Below, piece after piece: positions 9,132 through 16,636 of a stretch of DNA of 64,000 nucleotides (positions are counted from its first letter, which is position 1; every line of letters begins with the position of its first letter). Source of the DNA: Pusillimonas caeni (GTDB lineage Bacteria > Pseudomonadota > Gammaproteobacteria > Burkholderiales > Burkholderiaceae_B); assembly GCF_003545815.1 (NCBI RefSeq), contig NZ_PDUW01000004.1, positions 310,001 to 374,000 on the forward strand, written 5' to 3'. The position numbers were made by a program, and so were the translations under genes. Below the pieces are notes generated by a model. It ran no database searches. It was given only the letters and a program-made list of their open reading frames with translations, and had not been told where the DNA came from.

Positions 9132-10010
9132 TCAGGAAGGCGTCTTTTCGCTGCGCTCGTGGAATAGCGCGACATAGATGCCGCTGCCTGCAATCAGCAA
9201 GGCGCCCATGTAGAACCAGCTGGTGGGTATTTCGTGCCAGACCAGCCAGCCGAACAGCGTGGCCCAGATCAGGCCGCTGTAGTCAAAGGGCGCGACGATG
9301 GAGGCCGGGGCCACGCGAAAGGCCTGGGAAATCAGGCCCAACCCCAAGGTGCTGAACAGCGCGATGCCGACAAAGCCCAGCAGGTGTTCGGACTGTATGG
9401 GCTGCCATACCGGCACAGACAAAGGCCCGGCAAAAACGGCCTGGCCCAGCGCAAGATAGAGCATCATGGTCAGCATGCTTTCCTGGGCCTTGATGTAGCG
9501 CGCCGTCGTCATCATGACCGCGTAGGCCAGCGCCGTGGCCAGCGGCAGCAACGCGGCCCATTGCACGTGGCCCGGATCGGGACGCGCGACCAGCACCACG
9601 CCGGCGAACCCGATGCACAGCGCAAGCCAGCCGCCCAGCGCGACCTTTTCTTTCAGGAACAGCACAGAAATAATCGTGACGAAGAACGGTGCGCTGAAAG
9701 CGATGGCCGTGGCCTCGGCCTGGGGCAGCATGGTCAGGCTCAGGTAAAAGCAGTATGCCGCCGCCACATTGAGGGCCCCGCGCAGCAGATGTATGCCCGG
9801 ATGCATGGTCTGCAGCGCTTGGCGTCCGCCCGCCGCCGCGGCCAGGCCCAGCAGGACGATTGCGGCCAAGCCGCCGCGCAGAAACAGGATCTGCATGGGG
9901 GAATACATATGCCCCAGCCATTTAGCCAGTGTATCGCTGACCGTCAGACAGAAGATGCCGCTCGTGATGCAAGCGATGCCCAGCGGGACGCGTGAAGAGG
10001 AAATACTCAT
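9132..10010 (-). CDS. DMT-superfamily (EamA-type) permease
   Basis: The 292-residue protein has about ten hydrophobic segments arranged as two EamA halves (approximately residues 12-140 and 152-285), the layout of drug/metabolite transporters. Motifs such as LRGG near the end of helix 2 and FLKEKVALGGW..LCIGFAGV between helices 4 and 5 are typical. The substrate is unknown; exporters of amino acids or nucleotide-like compounds are common in this group. It lies between the regulator (downstream) and the histidine kinase (upstream) on the same strand, but gaps of 32 and 118 bases make co-transcription only probable with the kinase. Confidence 0.85.
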   Translation of the reverse strand: MSISSSRVPLGIACITSGIFCLTVSDTLAKWLGHMYSPMQILFLRGGLAAIVLLGLAAAAGGRQALQTMHPGIHLLRGALNVAAAYCFYLSLTMLPQAEATAIAFSAPFFVTIISVLFLKEKVALGGWLALCIGFAGVVLVARPDPGHVQWAALLPLATALAYAVMMTTARYIKAQESMLTMMLYLALGQAVFAGPLSVPVWQPIQSEHLLGFVGIALFSTLGLGLISQAFRVAPASIVAPFDYSGLIWATLFGWLVWHEIPTSWFYMGALLIAGSGIYVALFHERSEKTPS

Positions 10011-10042
10011 AGGCGCCCATCATACCCAAAAGCGGCGTGAAG

Positions 10043-11656
10043 TCAGCCTCGCTGGGCCAATTCATGAATTGCGTCGAAATTCAGTTCATCGAGCGCCGCT
10101 TTCACCGCAGTTCTGAAGCCGTCATGGCATGACGAAGAAAATACCGCCGATTCGAGCAGATCATCGATGTCGCTATAGCTGCCCTGAAGGGCGTACTCGG
10201 CCAACTGCTCCCGCACTACCTTGGGAAGCTTGCCGGCCGGCAGGGACTGTTGGGCGGCTGCCGCCGCGCCCGTCTCTAAATTTGATTCAAGCGGCCGCCA
10301 TCCCGCCGGCAACAGGCTACTGGAGCATGCCGGCACCCGCAGCACGAGCGAAAAACAGCTGCCTTTGCCGGGCTCGCTGGCCACCTCGAGCACGCCGCCC
10401 ATATTCTTTGCAATTCTCTGTGCAATGTACAGGCCCAGACCCGTGCCGTGCCATTTCTCGTCGGGACGCTGATTTTCCTGAAAGAGCATGGCGAGTAAAT
10501 CGGCCTCGATGCCCGGCCCCGTATCCAGGACCCTGAACTCGAGCGTCGCCGACCCGGGCTCTGCGGGCGACGCCGCCACATGAAGCGCAATGTCGCCATG
10601 GCGAGTCGCCAGCGCCGCATTGGAAATCAGATTGAGCAGGACCTGCTTCAGTCGGCGTTGGTCGGTCTGGATATGAGCTGGCAGCTCGGTCAGGACGCGC
10701 AGCGAGAAGTCGTTGTTCCGCGCAAGGCACCATGTTCGGCCATGGACACACAGCTCGGTCAGAAAGGCGTCGACCTGGACGGGCCTGGGATCGACCTTCA
10801 GCAAGCGAAAGTCATCGTGCCCGCCCGCAAGAATATCTTCGATCAGCGAGGCCTGATACTGCGTGCTGCGCTCGATCGCCCGCATATGGGCAATCTGTTC
10901 CGGACTCGCCGTTTTTTCCAGCAAGCGCAGATTGCCCACGATGGTCGCCAGAGGGGCGCGCAGGTCGTGGCTGATGAGGCTGAGGTTCTTGTCGCTGATG
11001 GTTTTCGCCCTGGCATTTCGTTGGACGATGGTGACGATCAATGCAAGCGCGAACGCCGGGGCGAAGGCGTAGATCGAAACCTGGGTGAATATCCAGTATG
11101 CGCTGAAATCGAAGCCATAGTCGCCAGATGGTTTGGTCGTCACGAGCAGCGCCCGAGGCACGGTGGTAAGCGTGAACAACACGAAGGCGTAATACGCCAC
11201 CCGTTCGGCCAACAGCCCCTTGCGCAGGTTTCGGGCCACCACCGCCCCATGAGAAAACACCAGGAAAACGGCGCCGTTCAAGCAGTACGACCGCATGACC
11301 CCGTTCTCTTCGATGAACAGGAAATATGCCCGGCACGCCAAGGCGGCAATCAGAATTGCCGCCGGCGCCGCATAGCGGGGCCTCGCCCCGGACAGGGCGA
11401 TCAGCCCCTGCGCGAAAACAGTGACGGCCACCAGGTACATCATGCCGCTGAACAGTACGTTGTAGGCGCGGCTTGAAGGAACGAGGATGACCTGCGACGT
11501 GACTCCGGCGGCATAGAACAGATAGCTCAGGCCGAAGTAAAACAAATACCGCGGCCGCCGCGGATCGGCGCGCCACAGCGCCAGAACGCCAAGAGCAATG
11601 AGAACCACCACCAGGGGATGGGCAAGCGCAAGCTGAATACCAGCGTCATTCAACAT
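10043..11656 (-). CDS. Membrane sensor histidine kinase with C-terminal extension
   Basis: This 537-residue kinase has about seven hydrophobic segments in residues 12-212 and no large periplasmic loop, so it may sense something within the membrane. The HisKA box is SLISHDLRAPL with H230 as phospho-acceptor. ATPase motifs follow: N box LLNLISNAAL, G1 DTGPGIE and G2 GTGLGLYIA. After the ATPase domain there is an extra region of about 95 residues: an Ala/Gly-rich linker, then a helical segment ending in ELAQRG, with no receiver or Hpt motif. No classical response regulator is adjacent; the nearest candidate is the degenerate-receiver AraC protein at 8201-9013. Confidence 0.9.
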   Translation of the reverse strand: MLNDAGIQLALAHPLVVVLIALGVLALWRADPRRPRYLFYFGLSYLFYAAGVTSQVILVPSSRAYNVLFSGMMYLVAVTVFAQGLIALSGARPRYAAPAAILIAALACRAYFLFIEENGVMRSYCLNGAVFLVFSHGAVVARNLRKGLLAERVAYYAFVLFTLTTVPRALLVTTKPSGDYGFDFSAYWIFTQVSIYAFAPAFALALIVTIVQRNARAKTISDKNLSLISHDLRAPLATIVGNLRLLEKTASPEQIAHMRAIERSTQYQASLIEDILAGGHDDFRLLKVDPRPVQVDAFLTELCVHGRTWCLARNNDFSLRVLTELPAHIQTDQRRLKQVLLNLISNAALATRHGDIALHVAASPAEPGSATLEFRVLDTGPGIEADLLAMLFQENQRPDEKWHGTGLGLYIAQRIAKNMGGVLEVASEPGKGSCFSLVLRVPACSSSLLPAGWRPLESNLETGAAAAAQQSLPAGKLPKVVREQLAEYALQGSYSDIDDLLESAVFSSSCHDGFRTAVKAALDELNFDAIHELAQRG

Positions 11657-11822
11657 AAATTGACCCCAACCATGTCGACCCGGACAGCGCCGCCGAGATT
11701 TTCAGAGTTGTTTCTTCAATTATGTATCAGTTTTCTATGTTCAGCTTTTTGCCAGGAAGCGATTCCTCGCGGCGCCTCTTGCTGCGTCCCCCAAGGGGCC
11801 GTTTCGCCGGCGCGCCCAGAGA

Positions 11823-11907
11823 CAAAAATACCCACGCCGCGCAGGCTACGCCTGCTTGCTGCCCCCCATGGGGACTTTTTTGCCTTGGGGTGGCCCGGCG
11901 ACAAAAA
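11823..11907. repeat. Dispersed intergenic repeat, copy 1
   Basis: About 85 bases are nearly identical, in the same orientation, to 30683-30767. The core runs from the ccacgccgcgcag block through gctacgcctgc (a small hairpin), a ccccccatgggg palindrome and cttttttgcc to the cggcgacaaaaaaa end. Both copies abut a minus-strand terminator. Nothing indicates coding. Bases 11657-11822 upstream hold no gene I can support, though 11775-11822 look like a decayed part of a further copy (cccccaaggggcc and cggcgcgcccagagacaaaaa). Confidence 0.75.
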
Positions 11908-11936
11908 AACCCGCATGAACGTCGTTCATGCGGGTT
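11908..11936 (-). terminator. Terminator of tRNA-Leu(GAG)
   Basis: A 13-bp perfect stem (arms 11908-11920 and 11924-11936) with a 3-base loop is followed on the minus strand by a run of T residues. It lies about 50 bases downstream of the tRNA. Confidence 0.85.
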
Positions 11937-11986
11937 TCTGATGTTCTATCGGTCGTTGACTGGATCGAACGGACCGATCTCAAATT

Positions 11987-12071
11987 TGGTGCCGACGGCG
12001 AGACTCGAACTCGCACAGCTCTCGCCACTACCCCCTCAAGATAGCGTGTCTACCAATTCCACCACGTCGGC
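11987..12071 (-). tRNA. tRNA-Leu (anticodon GAG)
   Basis: The 85-nt sequence has a 7-bp acceptor stem (GCCGACG/CGTCGGC), an anticodon stem CTATC/GGTAG enclosing TTGAGGG with anticodon GAG, a long variable arm typical of leucine tRNA, a GTTCGAGTC T loop region and an encoded CCA end. It reads CUC and CUU leucine codons. Confidence 0.96.
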
Positions 12072-12167
12072 AAATGCAAAGAACGCAATTTTAGCATGTT
12101 TTTCACAATACAAATCGCCAAACGTCGGCGGCATTGCAAAAAGTGCGGCGATCATGCCTTTGAAGCA

Positions 12168-12707
12168 TCAGGGCGCGGACTGCGCGGGAGCGTCGGGGGC
12201 CTGAGGCACCTCGGGCTGAGCGGGCGCAGCGGACTGCCCGGCCTGAGAACCGGAAGGCGCCTGGGGCACTTCCGAGGGCGCTTGCGGCGCCTCGCCGGCA
12301 GCGCCAGTCGGCGCAGCGGGCACGGCCGCCCCGTTGGACGCAGGCGCGGCCCCCTCGTTGCCGGCCGGCGCAGCTTCTCCCGGCACCGTCGGCACGGCGC
12401 TGCCCGAAGCGGGCGGCGGAGGCGCCTGGTAGTCCTGCATCAGGCCGCCATCCAGAATGGAGTCGCCCGTGCGATGCGCCGTATAGGCCAGGCCGATGGT
12501 CGACAGGAAGAAAACAATGGCCGCCCACTTGGTCATGCGCGACAGAAAGTTTGCAGCGCCCGAAGCGCCGAAAATACTGCCCGCCGAACCGCTGCCAAAG
12601 GACGAACCCATGTCAGCGCCCTTGCCCTGCTGCAGCAGAACGAGCACGATGATGCTGAGCGACGTGATGACCTGAATCGCCAGAAGTAAAGGTGACAACC
12701 AATTCAT
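12168..12707 (-). CDS. secG: Preprotein translocase subunit SecG with long C-terminal tail
   Basis: SecG is the small SecYEG subunit that helps SecA-driven export. The first about 85 residues show the family: two membrane segments (about 5-25 and 55-75) around the loop QQGKGADMGSSFG.GSAGS.FGASGA. The start MNWLSPLLLAIQ matches the family; a long upstream extension in frame overlaps tpiA and is rejected. The product is 179 residues, well over the 110 of E. coli SecG, because of a tail of about 90 residues composed almost wholly of A, P, G, E, S and Q. It follows tpiA by 17 bases, so the two are co-transcribed. Confidence 0.93.
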   Translation of the reverse strand: MNWLSPLLLAIQVITSLSIIVLVLLQQGKGADMGSSFGSGSAGSIFGASGAANFLSRMTKWAAIVFFLSTIGLAYTAHRTGDSILDGGLMQDYQAPPPPASGSAVPTVPGEAAPAGNEGAAPASNGAAVPAAPTGAAGEAPQAPSEVPQAPSGSQAGQSAAPAQPEVPQAPDAPAQSAP

Positions 12708-12724
12708 TGAAATGACTCCGAAGC

Positions 12725-13477
12725 CTATGAGGCTGCAATGCGTAAAAATTCGTCCGCCACGAGCGAGGCGCCGCCCACCAGCGCTCCGTCGATGTCGGGC
12801 ATGGCGAACAGGCTGGCAGCGTTGTCGGCCTTGACGCTGCCGCCATACAACACCCGCACCTGAGCCGCGTCCACCGTGGCCAGGCTGGCGCGGATGGCGG
12901 CGTGCACGTCCTGGGCCTGCGCCGGCGTGGCGCTGCGGCCGGTGCCGATGGCCCATACGGGCTCGTAGGCCACCACCAGCCTGGAAACCGCCTGGGAACC
13001 CAGCGCCAGCACCGGCTCGAGTTGACGCTGGATGACGGCGAGCGTCCGGCCCGCGTCCTGTTCGTCCAGCGTTTCGCCCACGCACACCACGGGGGCGAGG
13101 CCGGCAGCCAGGGCCGCCTTGGCCTTGGCCGCAACGAGATCGTCGGTTTCGGCATGCATGGCGCGGCGCTCGGAGTGCCCCACCAGCACCCAGGTGCAGG
13201 CGAAGTCGTTCAGCATTGAAGCGGAAACTTCGCCGGTGTAAGCGCCTTTTTCGTGGGCGCTGACGTCCTGGGCGCCCCAGGACACGGCACTGTTTTCAAG
13301 CTGCGAACGCGCCTGGGCCAGATAGGGAAAAGGCGTGCAGACGGCAAGCGTGCAGTAGTCGGCCAGGATGCCCGCCCCGGCGCGCAGATCGGCCAGCAGC
13401 TTGGCATTGGCCTCGAGCCCGCCATGCATCTTCCAGTTGCCCATGACGAGGCGCTTGCGAAAAGAAGCAGTATTCAT
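12725..13477 (-). CDS. tpiA: Triosephosphate isomerase
   Basis: This 250-residue TIM-barrel enzyme interconverts dihydroxyacetone phosphate and glyceraldehyde 3-phosphate. Key parts are visible: MGNWKMHGG near the start (substrate-binding N and K), LVGHSERR (electrophilic histidine), YEPVWAIGTG (catalytic glutamate) and the phosphate loop LYGGSVKADN. The start MNTASFRKRLVMGNWKM is chosen as the nearest ATG to the fold; the further upstream extension is unsupported. The tpiA-secG pair is a common beta-proteobacterial arrangement, often leading to the nuo operon, which here lies elsewhere in the window. Confidence 0.96.
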   Translation of the reverse strand: MNTASFRKRLVMGNWKMHGGLEANAKLLADLRAGAGILADYCTLAVCTPFPYLAQARSQLENSAVSWGAQDVSAHEKGAYTGEVSASMLNDFACTWVLVGHSERRAMHAETDDLVAAKAKAALAAGLAPVVCVGETLDEQDAGRTLAVIQRQLEPVLALGSQAVSRLVVAYEPVWAIGTGRSATPAQAQDVHAAIRASLATVDAAQVRVLYGGSVKADNAASLFAMPDIDGALVGGASLVADEFLRIAAS

Positions 13478-13712
13478 TGAGTTCCAAAAGCGGCAACCGC
13501 CCCAATGCGCCTCAAACGCGCCCGGGCAGCCACCTTGGCATGGTGCTTTCGTGCAGCCGGCCCCAAAAGGGCCGATCACAACTATAAAAATCGAGTTAAC
13601 CGGGCATTATATCGCGTTACGCCCCCGGCATCCAACAGCTGCACCATGCAGCGTGGCTCCCGAACCCCGCTGGGCCCGCCGGGGGCGCTTTCCCGCCCAC
13701 ACGAGCGCGCTA

Positions 13713-14690
13713 CTACACGGTAAGGATCAGCTTGCCGATCTGCTCGCCCGCCTCCATCATGGCGTGTGCATCGCACGCCCTGTCCAGCGGGAAGGTCTTG
13801 TGCACGATGGGCTTGATACGCCCCGATTCGAGCAGGGGCCACACGTGGCGCTGCAGCGACTGCGCAATGTCGGCCTTGAATTCGACGGGACGCGGACGCA
13901 GGGTGGAGCCGGTGACCGTCAGGCGCCGGCGCAGTATCTGGCCGCAGTCTATGGTGGCCTTGCTGCCGCCCAGCACCGCAATGATGACGATGCGGCCGTC
14001 GTCCGCCAGGCACTTGAGGTCGCGGTCGATGTAGTCGCCCGCCACCATGTCCAGAATGACGTTGACGCCCTTCTTGTCGGTTGCACGCCGGATTTCCTCG
14101 ACGAAGTCCTGGCTGCGGTAGTTGATGCCCAGCACCGCGCCGAGTTCTTCCGCCGCCCTGGCGCGCTCGTCGCTGCCGGCCGTGGCATACACTTTGTTGC
14201 CCATGGCCGTGGCCAGCTGGATTGCCGTGGTGCCGATGCCGCTGGCCCCGCCGTGGACCAGCAGGGTTTCGCCCTGGGCCAGACGGCCCCGGTCGAACAC
14301 ATTGCTCCAGACGGTGAAATAGGTTTCGGGCAGACCGGCCGCCTCGATCTCGGACAAGCCCTTGGGTATGGTGAGACATTGCGCGGCCGGCGCCACCACG
14401 TATTCGGCGTAGCCGCCGCCCGACACCAGGGCGCAGACCTTGTCGCCCACCGAAAAACCGCCGGCGGCGGCATCGCCGGACACAATCTCGCCCGCCACTT
14501 CCAGGCCGGGCAGATCGGAAGCGCCGGGAGGCGGAGGATAGACGCCCTGGCGCTGCAGCACGTCGGGCCGGTTGACCCCCGCGGCGGAAACCTTGATCAG
14601 CACCTCGCCCGGACCCGGCTCGGGCATGGCGCGCTCGATCGGCACCAGCACCTCGGGACCGCCCGCTTTCGTAATTTCCACCGCTTTCAT
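13713..14690 (-). CDS. Zinc-free quinone oxidoreductase (zeta-crystallin type)
   Basis: The 325-residue protein is a medium-chain reductase of the quinone oxidoreductase (Qor/PIG3) branch. It has an N-terminal GroES-like domain (MKAVEITKAGGPEVL, GVNRPDVLQRQG.YP.PPGASD.PGLE), a nucleotide-binding motif GGASGIGTTAIQLA near residues 148-161, and no zinc-ligand cysteines in the usual places. It probably reduces quinones with NADPH. The 235 bases between it and tpiA are without a gene and should carry the tpiA promoter. Confidence 0.9.
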   Translation of the reverse strand: MKAVEITKAGGPEVLVPIERAMPEPGPGEVLIKVSAAGVNRPDVLQRQGVYPPPPGASDLPGLEVAGEIVSGDAAAGGFSVGDKVCALVSGGGYAEYVVAPAAQCLTIPKGLSEIEAAGLPETYFTVWSNVFDRGRLAQGETLLVHGGASGIGTTAIQLATAMGNKVYATAGSDERARAAEELGAVLGINYRSQDFVEEIRRATDKKGVNVILDMVAGDYIDRDLKCLADDGRIVIIAVLGGSKATIDCGQILRRRLTVTGSTLRPRPVEFKADIAQSLQRHVWPLLESGRIKPIVHKTFPLDRACDAHAMMEAGEQIGKLILTV

Positions 14691-14759
14691 ATCGACTCCT
14701 GTATTCGTTGACCTCGCAAGGCGGCCCGTTTTCGGGATGCGCTTGCACCGCAAGCGTCA

Positions 14760-15170
14760 TTATCGCCCATGCGGCGCAGAGCACTGCATGGGCGATGAGG
14801 CGCTTGCAAGTTCGCTCAAAGCGTCCAGGATATCGTCGGTGCTCGCCGACCTGGGCAGGCAGACGTCGGCGCCCGCGTACAGGCCCCGTTCGCTGGCCAA
14901 GGGCATGGCGTCGGTCAAGAGCATGATCGCCGCGTCATCCACCCGACGCAGCGCTTCAGTCACGGCGTATGGGTCGAAATCGCCGCTGGAGTCGCCGTCG
15001 ATGACCAGGACACGCAAACGCCTGGCCGTATGGCCCACCTCGGCCGGACTGGTGGCAATGACTGTGTGGAAGCCGGCATTGGCAACGGCATTGTGCAATG
15101 CCAGGAAATCCACGAAGCGCGTCGAACGGGGCGAACTGAGAAGCAGGAAGACGATGTCGGCGTCATACAT
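14760..15170 (-). CDS. Stand-alone receiver-like (pseudo-receiver) protein
   Basis: The 136-residue protein resembles a lone response-regulator receiver domain. An Asp is kept at the end of strand 3 (D58 in VLVIDGD) and a Thr after strand 4 (IMLLTDA), but the N-terminal acidic pair is missing (DIVFLLLSS) and the lysine of the usual KP motif is replaced (ADVCLPRSAS). The middle region (IDG...AVTEALRRVDDA...AGADVCLP) resembles the receiver half of the AraC regulator at 22480-23262 (IDN...AIDALRRVEAY...AGANDYLP). It has no output domain. It is the last gene of the adhesin cluster, 11 bases after the lipoprotein stop, so it is almost certainly co-transcribed. Confidence 0.75.
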   Translation of the reverse strand: MYDADIVFLLLSSPRSTRFVDFLALHNAVANAGFHTVIATSPAEVGHTARRLRVLVIDGDSSGDFDPYAVTEALRRVDDAAIMLLTDAMPLASERGLYAGADVCLPRSASTDDILDALSELASASSPMQCSAPHGR

Positions 15171-15181
15171 GGGGCGCAGGC

Positions 15182-15730
15182 TTAAGAGCCGCCGCGCATC
15201 ATCCTGACGATCGCCTGGCTGTGCTGAACGCTTTGCGTGCCGACCAGCAAGCGGCCGTCCCGGATGGTTTCGCCTATTTGAGCGACGCTGACCAATTGCC
15301 CCTGCACGCTGAGCAGCAGGTAGTGGCCGCGGGCCTGTTGCGTAATGCTGTGCAGCTTGGGTATGCCCCGCTCGTTCATCTCGAGCAGGACGAAGGTGCC
15401 GCTGGGTCCGCTCACGGGCGACACGCGTCCGATGTCGGACTGGGTCAGCACCGGCTGAGGCAAGGCGTACAAAGGCGTCTTGCCTCCGGCATCGACTTCG
15501 ATCAGCGCCGGCTCTTGCTGCTGTTGCGCCAGATGCAGAGTGATGATGGTGGCCGATCGCGGTTGCGGCGCACTGCGGGGCGCAGCCGCGGCGGCGGGCG
15601 GCGCGCTCTGGCTTCTGACCGAAGGAGGAACCGGATCCACGGGCTGAGGCACTTGGTTCGGCGCGGTGTGCTGGCATGCGGCCAGGCCGGCCATAAGCAC
15701 CGCCGCCGTCAATTTGAGCAGGATATTCAT
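15182..15730 (-). CDS. Lipoprotein of the adhesin locus, function unknown
   Basis: The 182-residue product has a lipoprotein signal ending LAAC (acylated C19), a proline-rich linker (about residues 22-60), and a beta-rich C-terminal region of about 115 residues (ATIITLHLAQ, ALIEVDAGGKTPLYALPQPVL, GRVSPVSGPSGTFVLLEMNE). No family was recognised with certainty. Position 3, after Cys, is histidine rather than Asp, so sorting to the outer membrane is expected. It sits between the BamE-OmpA lipoprotein (60 bases upstream) and the pseudo-receiver (11 bases downstream). A role in export or folding of the adhesin is an inference from position. Confidence 0.8.
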   Translation of the reverse strand: MNILLKLTAAVLMAGLAACQHTAPNQVPQPVDPVPPSVRSQSAPPAAAAAPRSAPQPRSATIITLHLAQQQQEPALIEVDAGGKTPLYALPQPVLTQSDIGRVSPVSGPSGTFVLLEMNERGIPKLHSITQQARGHYLLLSVQGQLVSVAQIGETIRDGRLLVGTQSVQHSQAIVRMMRGGS

Positions 15731-15790
15731 TGTTTTCTGAAATAAAAAAGGCCGGCCAGGAATCTCCTGGCGGCCTGTTGGGCACCAACG

Positions 15791-16561
15791 CTAGCGCTGG
15801 CCCTGAACCTCGATGTCGACACGGCGGTTGGGCGCCAGGCAGGCGATCAGATCGCCGCGGTCTCGTTGATCACACTGCACCACCGGCCTCTCCTCGCCGA
15901 AGCCCTGCGCCACGATCACTGAGGCGGGGATGCCCTCCGCGGCCAGAGCGCGGCGCACCGACTCGGCCCGCTGCTGCGACAGGCGCTGATTGGACGCCGC
16001 ATCGCCGATCCGGTCGGTATGGCCCGAAACCGTGATCCGCTGCACCTCGCGCATCTGTTTCAACTGCCCGGCAATGTCGCGCACCGTGCTTTGGCCTGCC
16101 GCCGTGAGCACCGCGCTGCCAAAGGCAAATCCGACGTCGCCCGAAAGCGAGAACGGCTTCACGGGCGCCGGCTGGCTTGGGTTCAGGATGTCGGCGCACT
16201 CGGCGGGAGCCCAGTGGAAGCTGCGCGCAATCTTTTCATTGTCGAACAGCACCTTGAACTGGCAGGTCTTCAGGCCCTGGGGCGTGTTGAAATGGAACAG
16301 GTAGTCCCACTCGCGCACCCGGAAGCCTTCAGAGAAATGCGGCCGGCCCAGCAGATCGTAGAGCTGATCGCGCGTCACGCCGTCCCGAACCTGGCGCAGG
16401 TTGTCGATGTTGGGGAATGAGCCCGTGTGAAACGTCGCTTTGTCCACGTCGGGGAACACCGGTTCTTCGGTCTGCCCGTTGGCGTCCACTTTGCTCAACG
16501 TACCGCAGCCTGCCAGGGCAAAGCCGACCAGAACAGCGGCTCCAATCAATTTTTTATTCAT
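15791..16561 (-). CDS. BamE-like/OmpA fusion outer-membrane lipoprotein
   Basis: The 256-residue protein has a lipoprotein signal (LAGC, C19). A BamE/SmpA-like module spans about residues 48-125 (LRQVRDGVTRDQLYDLLGRP.FSEG...EWDYLF.F), and an OmpA C-terminal peptidoglycan-binding domain about 135-250 (FAFGSAVLTAAGQSTV, ITVSGHTDRIG, NQRLSQQRAESVRRAL, NRRVDIEV). It probably tethers the outer membrane to peptidoglycan while using the BamE fold to contact an outer-membrane partner. It lies 75 bases after the adhesin stop. Co-location of OmpA-type lipoproteins with trimeric autotransporters is known in Burkholderiales. Confidence 0.88.
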   Translation of the reverse strand: MNKKLIGAAVLVGFALAGCGTLSKVDANGQTEEPVFPDVDKATFHTGSFPNIDNLRQVRDGVTRDQLYDLLGRPHFSEGFRVREWDYLFHFNTPQGLKTCQFKVLFDNEKIARSFHWAPAECADILNPSQPAPVKPFSLSGDVGFAFGSAVLTAAGQSTVRDIAGQLKQMREVQRITVSGHTDRIGDAASNQRLSQQRAESVRRALAAEGIPASVIVAQGFGEERPVVQCDQRDRGDLIACLAPNRRVDIEVQGQR

Positions 16562-16636
16562 GATGTGAATTCCTTCAAGGATAAGTGCGGCGCATCGGCA
16601 TGGTGCCGGCCGATGCGCCTTCGACTTCAGGGCTAC

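Noticed and set aside
12708-13085. A 126-codon upstream extension of secG
   Set aside because: It overlaps tpiA in another frame and the true SecG start MNWLSPLL is evident.
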